DNA of 37,923 nucleotides from Purshia tridentata (taxonomy: Eukaryota; Streptophyta; Magnoliopsida; Rosales; Rosaceae), in NCBI GenBank assembly GCA_003254885.1, contig QANT01000426.1, positions 1 through 37,923 of the forward strand. Direction: 5' to 3'. The notes under the pieces were generated by a model, which did no database searches, was not told where the DNA came from, and was given only the letters and a program-made list of their open reading frames with translations. Position 1 is the stretch's first letter, and each line of letters begins with the position of its first letter. A program made the translations under genes and the position numbers. This document shows, in pieces, positions 21,218 to 31,603 of the stretch.

Positions 21218-22190
21218 GTGTGGGTTTATGAATGAACGGAAGATACCAGTGAAGTTTTCATTTGCAACATCTTCTTTTAGGTTTGAATTGGGTTGAACAT
21301 GTCATATGGTACAAAAACATTGCACGTACGTAATATGCATGTTTGTGTGTTTTTTTAAATCTTTTTTTATAAGAAAAGAAGCCTGGTTTTGCATGGCTCA
21401 GTGGCAAAATCAAATACACTTTACAATTCCTATTACGGTACCTCGCTTGAAAGTTTAAATATTGTGGACATAAGGTAGACAACATGGTCAAAAGATGTAA
21501 AAGATGAACAAAGTTTGGCTTACATGATAAATGATCGGCATACTAATAAAACCCATACTAAAATTTTGGGGTATTTTGATGACGATACCCCACTTCCTTT
21601 CAATTTAGATTAATACCGACTGCATATATAATTTTTGATTGAGGTCCAGTTTTAATTTGCCATATCAGATTCAAATGGCCACATCAGATTCATAAACCAC
21701 ATCAGTATGAATTTTCCAATTGAGTTACTATTAATTACATTGGCTACCATTATAATAATTTTTTTTATCCCTTATTTTTCCTTTTATCCCTACATATCAG
21801 GCTGCCATCAAAATTATAAATTTCGCTTATCTAAGACATTTTGATTGAGTTTTTTGAATTTCAAATTCTACAACTACAACCCATAGATTTCTATGGCTTG
21901 GTGTTTGAACCCATTTTTTCTTGGATGCCTAAACTATCAGTTAGATGGTTTAGCGAGGCAAGGATTGGAACCAGGAGAGGGGGTGGGGCAGTGGGTACAC
22001 CCTTGCTGTAAGGGTATGTACCAATTTCATTTTTTACATTTGCTATTGTTCTCATATATGGTTGATTGGTTTTGCAGCTAGTGTATATCAATTTATATTT
22101 GTCCCATATTTTTTAATTTATCAATTAATATCTAAAATATTAAACTGAAGGAGTACCTCAGTAAATTAATAAAAATTTCATTACTAGTCT
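21218..22190. other. PDC1 upstream region and unassigned intergenic DNA
   Basis: From 21218 to about 21560 the sequence matches the PDC2 upstream region (28368-29010), with the length difference noted there. From 21560 to 22190 the DNA is AT-rich, with a small hairpin (GGGGTATTTTGATGACGATACCCC less its outer bases, near 21569-21592) and repeated CCACATCAGATTCA words. I find no gene. Confidence 0.5.
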
Positions 22191-23452
22191 TGGTATACCC
22201 ATCACCTTGTACCCAAAATAAAAATTGAAGGTGTACCCATCACCTAATACCCAACAATTTGAAAGTGTACCCATCACAATGTACCCAACAATATCACCTT
22301 GTACCCAACAATTTGAAGGTGTACCCATCATCTTGTACCTAACAATATCACCTTGTGCTATGTACCCAACAATATCACCTTGTGCCCAACAATTTGAAGG
22401 TGTACCTAACAATTTGAATATATTGTTTAGAATTAACAAACAATGTACAGTTACTTTGAACTAAACATTCAACCCAAGAAAGAAGAAGAAATCCATAAAA
22501 AAATAAATAAACAATAAACTGAAATCCATATAAAAGCAAACTTTCCAAAACGCTAAAAAAATGGCAAATGGAGATACAAAGCACAGAAGAACGATGGAAA
22601 ATATAGAAGCAATAACAGAAGAATAATGGCAAATGGAGATGAAAAGCACAGAAGAATAATAGGAGAAAAACCTTAGGCAAAAACGTATGTGCCCTAAAAG
22701 ATTAGATAGAGACCTATCACATTTAAAAATCAAAATAGTTGATCTAATTGTAAGAAAGGTTATTTCTGTCATTGAACATATATAATTTCAAATAGTTGAC
22801 ATGTCAAATTTTTTATTTTTTAAAAATGTAAATTATAATTTCTTGGGTTGGATGTTAGTTTAACGTAACTGTGCATGGTCTGTGAATTCTAAACAATATA
22901 TTCAAACTTGTTGATCTGGTTTATGCTATGTCAACTCTATTAACAATGTAATTGGGTGTGCCTGGGGAAAAGAACAAGGAAGTCTTTCTATGGTTTCTTT
23001 TTTTGGTCCTTGTTGCGTGCTAATTGATCTGGTTTATGTTATGTCAACTCTATTAACAATTTAATTAGGTGTGCCTGGGGAAAAGAGCAAGAAGTCTTGC
23101 TATGTTTGCTTTTTTTGTCCTTCTCTAATGTTCTGAAGGCTCACTGCCAAGTTGTTAATCACAAACGCATCATAAGGCTGCAAGCGCTTATCCACGGGCA
23201 TTAGGAGAGAGGCTATTTCTATTTTATGCTGCATTCATGGGATTTTTAAGTTACAGGCATTGTATCGTGGTCTAAAGGTAAGCGTTGCGTGCTAAAACCC
23301 GCTGAGGCTGGTGGTGGCCAAATATGTGGTATAAACTTATCACTTAAGTAGGGTTAAGAGATACATCATAATTGGTTTTACAAGAAAAATTAGAAATATA
23401 TCTATTGTTGGGTACAAGGTGATGGGTACACCTTCAAATTGTTGGGTACAAG
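22191..23452. mobile_element. Foldback-like element with minisatellite inverted ends (candidate)
   Basis: The left end (22191-22412) is an array of ~34 bp units built from GTACCCAACAATTTGAAGG and GTACCCATCACCTT. The right end (23404-23452) carries the same units in reverse orientation; 22301-22330 and 23420-23449 are a perfect 30-nt inverted pair. Nested inside is a second imperfect inverted repeat, 22413-22481 against 22840-22906, with a perfect 22-nt core. No transposase is encoded. The inside also has two direct duplications (22560-22663, period 65; 22911-23140, period 123). Foldback and MITE elements have this shape, but no target duplication is visible, and the right end is also a duplication breakpoint. 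Confidence 0.5.
22911..23140 (+). repeat. Tandem duplication, 123 bp unit
   Basis: TTGATCTGGTTTATG followed by TGTCAACTCTATTAACAAT and GTGCCTGGGGAAAAGA occurs from 22911 and again from 23034. The copies differ by scattered substitutions and small indels. It sits between the two arms of the foldback-like element. Confidence 0.8.
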
Positions 23453-24380
23453 GCGAGAAGGACAGGGCCATGTGCGTGATATGATGACATGACATGCTAC
23501 AAGAGAAAATGAGAAGAGCAGGAGAAATTCTAGCTAGAGGCTTGAAGTGAGTCATAAAGATGAGTTACTGATCTTTCACGTGCATAACTTTAACACGATA
23601 TATATAGTAGGAATCTATAAAATTTAGGGGTCGTCAACATTTTCGGTTTTTAAGGCAATCGACTACTTTGCCTACTAGGGGCACTTCTAGAAGAGAAGAT
23701 CTAGTAAGGGTTGGGTGGGCGGCTACCGGCAGCAGCCACCCTCGAACCCCATTCAAGCAGCTCTTTGCTGGTATCGTCCTTGTGAACTATCACCTCAATG
23801 AAGCAGAAGCAATCCTTCTTCGCCTCTGTTGCACTCTCTATTGCCTCAATTAGCTCCTCCTCACAACGCACCTGCATGATTAATAAGCTCATTACCAAGG
23901 CAGGCAAGATTAATAAGTTCATTAATTATCAAGGAGCTAGTGTTATGATCCACTTAGACTCACGTACCTTGGTTGTCCAACACTTGCCGTCCCCATTGTG
24001 GATGGCATCAACCAGTCCAGCGTAGTCCCAGTTCTTGATCACATTGCATGTATGGTCCATCATGGATCTCCACTACAGTGGTGTACCCACCATTGTTGAT
24101 CAGGAAAATGATGCTCCTTTGCTTGTTTCGCAGCATTGTCGACACATCTTGGGCAGTCATCTATTGGGCATACATACCACACATACAAGAAGAAAACAGG
24201 AATATGATTAATTAAACACAATATTTGAACTAATTTACCAATTAATTGATGAAATTTTATGGTTGTGCTACTGCTTGGCTTGAATCAATTAAAATATTAC
24301 GTGGTATATAGAGAAACGGGTGCAAACCCACCTGGAAGCTCCCAACACCAATGACAGCAATCACTCGCTTTGTAGGTGCA
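23453..24380 (-). repeat. Duplicate of the PDC3 3' region
   Basis: The 928 bp match 32827-33761 with few differences and include the PDC3 3' flank, exons 6 and 5 and 49 nt of exon 4. The match begins sharply at GCGAGAAGG on the left. On the right it stops at the CA dinucleotide at 24379-24380, where bHLH140 sequence takes over. Confidence 0.9.
23701..24380 (-). pseudogene. PDC3-type gene fragment (exons 6, 5 and part of 4)
   Basis: Exon 6 (23701-23871) is complete and ends SRPPNPY like PDC3. Exon 5 (23968-24160) is 193 nt instead of 189, from a 4-nt GCAT insertion that breaks the frame. Its catalytic Glu codon after GGYTT is also changed to Val. Exon 4 is cut at 24380. There is no promoter or exon 1-3, so it cannot make an enzyme. 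Like PDC3 it has Thr before the catalytic position, showing it derives from PDC3 and not PDC1. Confidence 0.9.
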
Positions 24381-24439
24381 ATTAGGGAGCTGAAAAGTCA
24401 GACTGCCTAATAAGCATTTTGGGTTGTCTTCTGTTGCAG

Positions 24440-24776
24440 GCCCCATCAATGAGACAGCTGCACCTACATGTTATCAGCCAGGACTTTGATTCTACCCATT
24501 TGAAGAATAAGAAACATTGGAACTCCTTTACTACTGCCTTCATTCCGAGACTCTGTGGATGTGATAGAGGAAGTCAGCAGCGATGGAAAAGCAAAACTTA
24601 AAGAGGAAGATAGCCTGTTGTCTATGGAGTTACGATGTCACCGATGTAGAAGTGCTCACCCCAACATACCCCGATTAAAAGCGCACATAAGCAACTGTCG
24701 TGCCCCCTTTCCCACCACCCTACTCCAAAATGGTCGTCTGGTGCTTGCACAAAGCAATGTTAGCTTTGATCCGTAG
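24440..24776 (+). pseudogene. Duplicated last exon of the bHLH140-like gene
   Basis: This matches exon 6 at 17257-17592, including the intron end and AG acceptor just upstream. It is 337 nt instead of 336. One extra base near 24542 (GCCTTCATTCCG against GCCTTCTTCCG) shifts the frame after the HLHVISQDF segment. The zinc-finger part is still readable in another frame. No upstream exons exist; the DNA before it is PDC3 exon 4 on the other strand. Confidence 0.92.
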
Positions 24777-25683
24777 GTGTACAAGCCACAGTATCTCATT
24801 GAAATTTTGTTGTGTATAAATATAAACAAAAGCTCTCTGATGGCCCAACCGGGTACCGGTAATGAGATCCTTGGTATGGCTTTTCATGATTCTGAATTCT
24901 CACAAGTGCTTTCTAATCGAGGACTCGCAAATGGAAATTGCTATTTCACAGGATATATTCGAGCTAAAGAAAATCTGGCTACATAATAATTGAAAGGCTA
25001 GTATTTTTGTAGTTCTTGTATACATAAAAATTCAAGTATTCAAAAATTTTTGTTACAGTTTAATAATATAATTTGAAGTGGACATAGGATTCTAGTTTCG
25101 AGTCTAGGATTTTCATTTTTCTTTTTTTATATTCATATTCCATGAATCGTGGACTTTAATTATTGGCAAGAAATCCATCACTTAACACATCTTCAAGGCC
25201 TACTGGCTAGTCTGGTTTAGTACATTAGAAAAATGTAAAATTTTATCACTCCTCTCTGTCCTTTCCTTATTATAATTCATAGAATATTCCGCAACACCAT
25301 CGAGACCAATCCATCTGTGCAAAGTGACAATGACCGAGCAATTATAGGACGAGACGACACACATTTAAAAATTAAAAGATTTTTATAGATTGACGGTTCA
25401 AGTCAACCAATGCTGGCAGATGATGACAAAATGGATTAACAACGTTGTTCAACACATGGATTTATCATCACAAACGTGTTGAGCTTCACAATTCATTTGG
25501 AATCACACCAATATATTAAAGAGGGCTGAAGATACTCTCATGTTCAGAGGGGATAGCCACAGAAACCAAGGAAATACTCGATTTATAAAAACAAAAACAA
25601 CGTTTGCAGGAAAAACATTCGAAACCCTCCACAAGAATAGCTCAAGTTTAAACTCCAATAATGAGGCCATGTGATGAATGAGT

Positions 25684-28204
25684 TTACTGAGGGTTGGGTG
25701 GGCGGCTGCTGGCAGCAGAGACCCTAGTGCCCCACTCAAGCAGCTCTTTGCTGGTATCGTCCTTGTGAACAATCACCTCAATGAAGCACAAGCAATCCCT
25801 CTTGGCCCCAGTTGCAGTCTCAATTGCTTCAATAAGATCCTCTTCACAACGGACCTGCAAGAACAAAATTCATTAACAAGGAGCATTATATCCAAGAAAA
25901 GCCTTAATTAGTAGATTAAGGCAGTAAAACAAATCGCGTTCTAACTGACCTTGGTTGTCCAGCACTTGCCCTCCCCATTGTGGATGGCATCAATGAGTCC
26001 AGTATAGTTCCAATTCTTGATCACATTGTATGGTCCATCATGGATCTCCACTTCAATGGTGTATCCACCATTGTTTATCAGGAAAATGATGTTCCTCTGC
26101 CCATTTCGCAGCATTGTTGACACATCTTGGGCAGTCACCTATTAGGGGCATACAACAAGAAAAGGCATAAACAAATGAATGTAGGAAAATTATGGTGCTT
26201 CTGCTTGAATTTTGTGACTACATTGGAGAGTTTTGAAGATTCTTTTTCACAGAGGCTAATGATTCTTGATATTGATGAGATGTATGCTTCAAAATCACGT
26301 CAATTTAAACCATATCTTCAGCTAAATGCTAGAGAGAAAGCAACCAAATGGTACCTGGAAGCTCCCGTCACCAATGAAAGAAATCACTCGCTTCTCAGGC
26401 ACAGCCTGAGCATACCCAAGAGTTGCTCCAACTGACCAACCAATTGATCCATATTGCATTTGGAACTCATACCTGAAAACCCAATTTCAAAATTCCAATT
26501 AAAATCATAAACCTGACATAGAAACAAGCATCAAAAAGACCAATCTGAGAGAATCTCTCCATGGCTTACCCGCAAGAGGGTGGCAATTTCAGTTTCTGGC
26601 AGTTAAACCATGAGCTCCCTGTCTCAGCAATCACAGCTGTTTCACCTGACAGCATCTTTTGAACATGTTGGAACAGAACATTAACCCTCAAAGGTTCTTT
26701 TGGTGCCGACTTCAAAGGGTGGCCCTCAGGAACAAAGATCCTCTGGTAGTTCTCATGAGCAGTGGTGTTGCGTTTGAGCCTCTTTGCTAGAGCTATGAAG
26801 AAATCCTTCATGAGAACACAACCAAATGCAGGCCCATTTGCTATTGTCACGCGATCGGGTTGCACGATGATTGCCTTCTCTTTATTGAGCAGGAGTGAGT
26901 ACCCAACAGAGCTGTAGTCATTGAAAATTGGTCCGGCAAACTAGTATGCATCTGCGGACTCCACAATCTCAGCACAAAAGGCAGTGCTCACAGAACCCCA
27001 ATATGTCCCAATGAAATGGGGGTGGTGCTCGGGCACCAGCCCCTTTGCTGAGGGCAACACAGCCAGGGGGTAACCAGAAGCATCAGCCAGTTCAACGAAG
27101 GCATCGCCTGCATGTGCAACTCGAAGTTTAGGCCCACCCACCAAAACTGGTTTCACTGCCTTGTTCAAAAACTCTGCAGTAGCCTCCACTGCAGCCTCTA
27201 GTCCCCATTTATTGCTCAATCTGTACAACAAAACAAACAAATAAATAAATCTCACAGTTTAAAGGCCACAAACTTTAATAAACACTTGAATCAAAGGAAT
27301 CAGAAGGCCCAAAATTTACCTGGGTGACAAGGAAAATGGAACTGGTTCAAGGCTGAAAGTAGGATGAGGAACCCCAGCCAAGTTACAGCTAATGCTGATA
27401 TAAACAGGTTTGCTTTCCTTCAATGCTGTTGAAATTGCCGTGTCGATCAATTCATGTGCATCCTCCAGATTATTAACCACGGCCTAGTCAAACCCACATA
27501 CCGAAATTAGCAAACTTCGAAAAAAAACACATTAAGAAGGTACCAAAGCACGCATTAACTTTAACAAAATCAGTACTATGAATTTTTAAACAAATCCACT
27601 AAAACCCAATTACGATAATTAACACTAAACTACAACAATAAACAAAAAAACCAAACTAAATAAATATCATACTAACCTGAAAGCAAGTGACGGTCTGAAA
27701 GCACCGAAGCTCTTGGCTAAAATCAGGCAACCCAATAGTATGGTGAAGAATCCTACTGGTTCCATAGTCATTGGAGTTGGGTCCTCCAACTATACAAATC
27801 AGAGGCAAATTCTCACTGTACGCACCAGCAATAGCATTGAGCACACTAAGCCCGCCCACAGTGAAAGTAACGACACACGCGCCGACGCCACGCGAGCGCG
27901 CGTAGCCATCGGCAGCGTAGCCGGCGTTGAGTTCGTTGCAGCAGCCAATGTTTGTGAGCCCAGGCTCGGCGATGAGGTGGTCGAGGAGGGCCAAGTTAAA
28001 GTCACCGGGCACAGTGAAAACGTCGGTGACGCCGATTTGGACGAGCCGACGAGCGAGGTGGCGACCCAGTGTGGCCTCGGACGAGTTGATCAAGGTGGAG
28101 GGGACCGAGGTGTTCTGGATGGCGGAAGCGGCGCCATTTGGTGGGCTTCCCAAGTCGTTGCTCGCGGGCTTGCACACGTCGAGTGCTCCAATCTTGGTGT
28201 CCAT
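25684..28204 (-). pseudogene. PDC2: Pyruvate decarboxylase copy with one nonsense codon (PDC2)
   Basis: Exons are 28204-27677, 27483-27320, 27220-26570, 26472-26355, 26138-25950 and 25854-25684, each exactly the length of its PDC1 counterpart, with intact splice sites. Leu codon 324 (TTG in PDC1) is TAG at 26941-26943, in the GPIF-upstream DAYLFAG segment, so translation would stop at 323 residues and lose the cofactor-binding domain. Other replacements hit conserved places: AETGDSW is AETGSSW, SREPVPF is SLEPVPF and ACGYPL is ASGYPL. The frame is otherwise open and the TATA box is kept, so silencing is recent. A sequencing error or a segregating allele is possible at this one base. Confidence 0.9.
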
Positions 28205-28360
28205 TGACAGCGACTTTGATCAAACACTCAGAAAAAGACAAAACAATTAAAAATCAAAACTTTGAAGTGAGAATTGGATTGCAGCGAGGAATGGGAATTG
28301 GGTCTCTCTGTTTTTGGTTTCTTGCTGAGAAGTGAGAAATGACTTTGTATGAAGGTGGGT

Positions 28361-28367
28361 TTATATA
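28361..28367 (-). promoter_or_regulatory. TATA box of PDC2
   Basis: TATATAA on the minus strand, 157 nt upstream of the start, identical in place to that of PDC1. Transcription of the broken gene may therefore continue. Confidence 0.55.
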
Positions 28368-28397
28368 GTGTGGGTTTATGAATGAGCGGAGGATACT

Positions 28398-28685
28398 AGG
28401 GGCGAGTTTTAATCGGAGACTTTTTGTGAAGGCAGTGGGTAGCAGTGGATTTCGTCTTACAGGTGTGTGGCGAGCAAGTAATATAATAATTGCTTAGTTT
28501 GGTTTAGATATTTTCCAATTAAGTATTTTTTCCTTGGGTAACAAACTATTCAATATATATGTTATATATACCACATTCCTAAGAGACATGGGTTATTAAG
28601 TTTTGCTTATAAAAACGATATGGTAAGTACAACAGTCGGTACATTTTGCTATCCATGAAATTGGTGGCCCATTGGCAAAAACCCA
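28398..28685. other. ~288 bp promoter segment present in PDC2, absent in PDC1
   Basis: The PDC1 and PDC2 upstream regions match on both sides of this segment, which begins about 30 bp upstream of the TATA box. It is AT-rich and has no clear terminal repeats, so a deletion in PDC1 is about as likely as an insertion in PDC2. Confidence 0.7.
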
Positions 28686-29010
28686 ATGAAGTTTTCATTT
28701 GCAACATCTTTTTTTTTGGCTTGTTGAATTGGGTTGAACATGTCATATGGTACAAAAACATTGCACGTACGTAACATTGCATGTGTGTGTGTGTTTTTAA
28801 ATCCTTTTTCATAAGAAAAGAAGCCTGGTTTTGCATGGCTCAGTGGCAAAATCAAATACACTTCACAATTCCTATTACCTTGCTTTAAAATTTAAATATT
28901 GTGGACATAAGGAAGACAACATGGTCAAAAGATGTAAAAGATGAACAAAGTTTGGTTTACATGATAAATGATCGGCATACAAATAACACCCATCTTAAAT
29001 TTTTTTAATA

Positions 29011-29934
29011 AAAAAATGGAATTTCTAGGGGCAATAATGATATATAAGTGGCTGGTTTTGTTAACCATGTTTGAATTGGCGGCGGACCCCGGACGTAGTT
29101 AAAATTCGTGGTCCTAAAGAAAAGCGAGTCAAGGCCACGTCAATGTATTATAATTTATAGTATTATAATTAACTGTAAATTGTAATATAATTTCTTACCT
29201 GTTTCAAAAAACCCAAATTAAATCGTAATCTCATACCCCTTGCAGTGAGCGACACCTTGCTTTCTGATTGGTTACCTTGGCGCGTGGGCTGTAGTCATTC
29301 CTCTGATCAATTACCAAATCAAGACTAGAATAGAACATGTAAAACGTCGAGAGTTATTCGACTAAACGGCGCCGTTGCAGGTTAATACCGTGAGCAAAAC
29401 CATGAATAGAGAATCCGCAGTGTGGAAAGTGAAAACCACACGAGACGAGTTGCTGGTAATTGTGAATTCCAAGTTTTGGGATGGTTCGGACGGAATCGAA
29501 ATTAAGAAAGTGGGAATGGTCGGCAAGTGGTGAACATTGCACACGAATATGAGCCACGATAAACGGCACCGTATCGATACTTTAGTCAGCCTACTGCTTT
29601 CTAGTCCATTTGTCACAGACCACACATGTTAAGTGGACCTTTTTCGGTTCGTCTGATAGCGCCTGTCATGTAATTTTCTCTACAAAATTAATTTAATCGT
29701 AAATGAGCCTGATTACAGGTTGTTACATAGATATTATGTGCATGGTCTAATGCTTTATATATAACCGATAATTCCTTACAAAATTGGCGTGAGATTAGAA
29801 ATATGACTTTGTTCTAATTAAGCCACTCTATCCAGCATTGGACACTCTACTCTAGTTAATCGTTACGAAGTAAGTTTTCTCGTTAAGAAAAAGGGTTGGG
29901 ATTGACTAAACCAATTAGTAATGGGTAGAGAGGC
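29011..29934. other. Intergenic region, no gene recognised
   Basis: The stretch 29280-29600 is less AT-rich than its surroundings. It contains a perfect ACGGCGCCGT palindrome (29367-29376) and an ACGGCACCGT relative near 29562. Two overlapping minus-strand frames (29354-29625) show no known domain. It may be a promoter or first-exon relic. The rest is AT-rich. Confidence 0.35.
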
Positions 29935-30245
29935 TTAAGACTTTATAAACATATATGTTAAGTTCTGATTTTCTAATATGAGATATTGCTCCTCATTATT
30001 CTTAACATGCCTTCGCACATATGGGGAAATTTTGAGCCTAACATGTGAATAAATTGTATTGAATAATATGAGAGTACGTGTGGTCGTAAGGCCCTTATAC
30101 GCATATAACCAAGCTCTGATAATAGAATTTGAGCATCCAATACAAAACTAATTGACAATAAGTGAAGAGGCCCATAATCTTAAATAAGCACATATATTAA
30201 GTTTTAATTTTCCGATATGAGATATTGCTTCACATTATGCCGACC
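29935..30245. repeat. Two direct copies of a ~75 bp segment
   Basis: AGAGGC..(A)TTAAGTTxTxATTTTxxxATATGAGATATTGCT occurs at about 29930-30005 and 30170-30245. Between them is ATAACCAAGCTCTGATAATAG and GAGCATCCAATACAAAACTA, words I associate with plant LTR-type repeats. A decayed small LTR element is possible but unproven. Confidence 0.5.
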
Positions 30246-30324
30246 ATCACTTGCACTATGAAGTTTGATTAAGTAATATAAAAATACAATATATATATAT
30301 AATAAATTTGGTTCTCGTGATTTT

Positions 30325-30580
30325 AGTCTTCAGGTTTTATTCTAACTACAAATTTGACCATTATAATTTCAAAATTCTGATTTTAGTCATGTGATTTTCG
30401 TTCGTTAACAATTTTTGTCTTTGAATATTTATACATGTCACTCTGAACTTAACATATATTCCTGTATCTTTATAAATGACCATTGAATGATCATAATTAC
30501 TAAAGGACGAAAAGTCAAGAATTAAAATCAGAATTTTAAAACAACAATTATCAAATTTATTTTTAAAGTAAAACACCAAA
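30325..30580. mobile_element. MITE-like inverted repeat
   Basis: Two arms of ~60 bp (about 30325-30388 and 30522-30580) are imperfect reverse complements, with a perfect 15-nt core AAAATTCTGATTTTA (30371-30385) and its complement at 30523-30537. The interior is AT-rich and non-coding. Size and form fit a MITE. I cannot define exact ends or a target duplication. Confidence 0.55.
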
Positions 30581-30964
30581 AACATATTTAACCCATACAT
30601 AGATGGTATAATCGGGATGGAAATAGGAAGCTTTATCGTGATTGGTAATGAAATGTATCAATTGGTATGATTATTTGATGAGAAGTGATGGAGAACAACG
30701 TCTGCATTGTTCCATATCACATGACCTCACTCAGTGATGTCTTTGAAGCTTTGACAGTTCATACATGTCGCTCACGCCATACAAGGAAAAACCGGACAAG
30801 ACAAAAAAAACCCCAGAAAAACTCACGCGTCATGTGTAATAGTCAAATGTTCTGGACCACCAATCAGGTCGATGTTTTTCTCTAAAGAAAAACCACGAGT
30901 CTCGCGTTGTGTTTACTTAATTTGTTGATGACCGAGATAAAAATAGAAGATAATTAATTTGCTA

Positions 30965-31051
30965 TATATATATATGTTCGTGAAATTTTCACATGGGTGA
31001 TAAATAAACTGAAAATATATATATATTCGTGAAATTCCCACATGGGTGATA

Positions 31052-31083
<32 letters not shown>

Positions 31084-31135
31084 GTTCGTCAAAATTCCAC
31101 ATGGGTGATAATACATATATATATATATATATATA
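30965..31135. repeat. TA microsatellite interleaved with three 27-bp units
   Basis: TTCGTGAAATTTTCACATGG followed by GTGATAA occurs at 30977-31003, 31026-31052 and 31085-31111, separated by TA runs of different lengths. Each unit contains a near-palindrome (GTGAAATTTTCAC in the first). Open frames here are trivial consequences of the TA repeats. Confidence 0.8.
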
Positions 31136-31603
31136 TGAAAATTAAGAATCAAATCATCAGTTCTATACTTCTATCTTAGAAATCTCATGAGTCATGATGT
31201 TTTTTCAGGTCAATTCACGAATCATATCTTCTTTGATAATGTGAAAGCAATCAGATTAGGTTTTATTGTAATTCGATTTGGTGTGCAACTAAGCTATGAT
31301 TTCTTTTATTTTTCTCTGTAATTACATCAGTCATATATGTGGCACTCCAACCCAATAATTATGTCTTTTTAAATTATTTCTTTGTATATTTAATGTGATT
31401 TTTCCATTATAAATATGAATTTATTAAAAACGAGATTAGACAATAATGAGTGAGCTAGCTAGCGCTGCTTTCTGGTTGATTGCCTTCGTGAGTGACCACA
31501 ATTATTTGAATACAAAAATGACAACCGAATTACTAAATTCATTATGTAAGTAAACACTGTTGCTCTTGAGGTTAGCCAAATGGTGAAGGTAAGTGAGGTA
31601 AGG

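Larger units (their letters stand above)
24379..29010 (+). repeat. Segmental duplication of the bHLH140 3' end plus PDC (copy 2 of 17199-21560)
   Basis: The tract begins in the last bHLH140 intron (17199 matches 24381) and runs through exon 6, the convergent spacer and a whole PDC gene. It ends about 340-350 bp upstream of the PDC TATA box in copy 1 (21560 matches 29010). Copy 2 is longer, mainly because of ~288 bp at 28398-28685 that copy 1 lacks. Both copies have the same orientation. Confidence 0.92.

Noticed and set aside
22158-22772. Hydrophobic or repeat-rich frames in both directions
   Set aside because: They follow the minisatellite and AT-rich interior of the foldback-like element.
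23267-23325. Possible tRNA gene (GGTCTAAAGGTAAGCGTTGC)
   Set aside because: No matching B box or cloverleaf arms could be drawn.
29354-29625. Minus-strand frames of 71-87 codons
   Set aside because: Two overlapping frames, no recognisable domain, no splice partner found. I kept the region only as unassigned.
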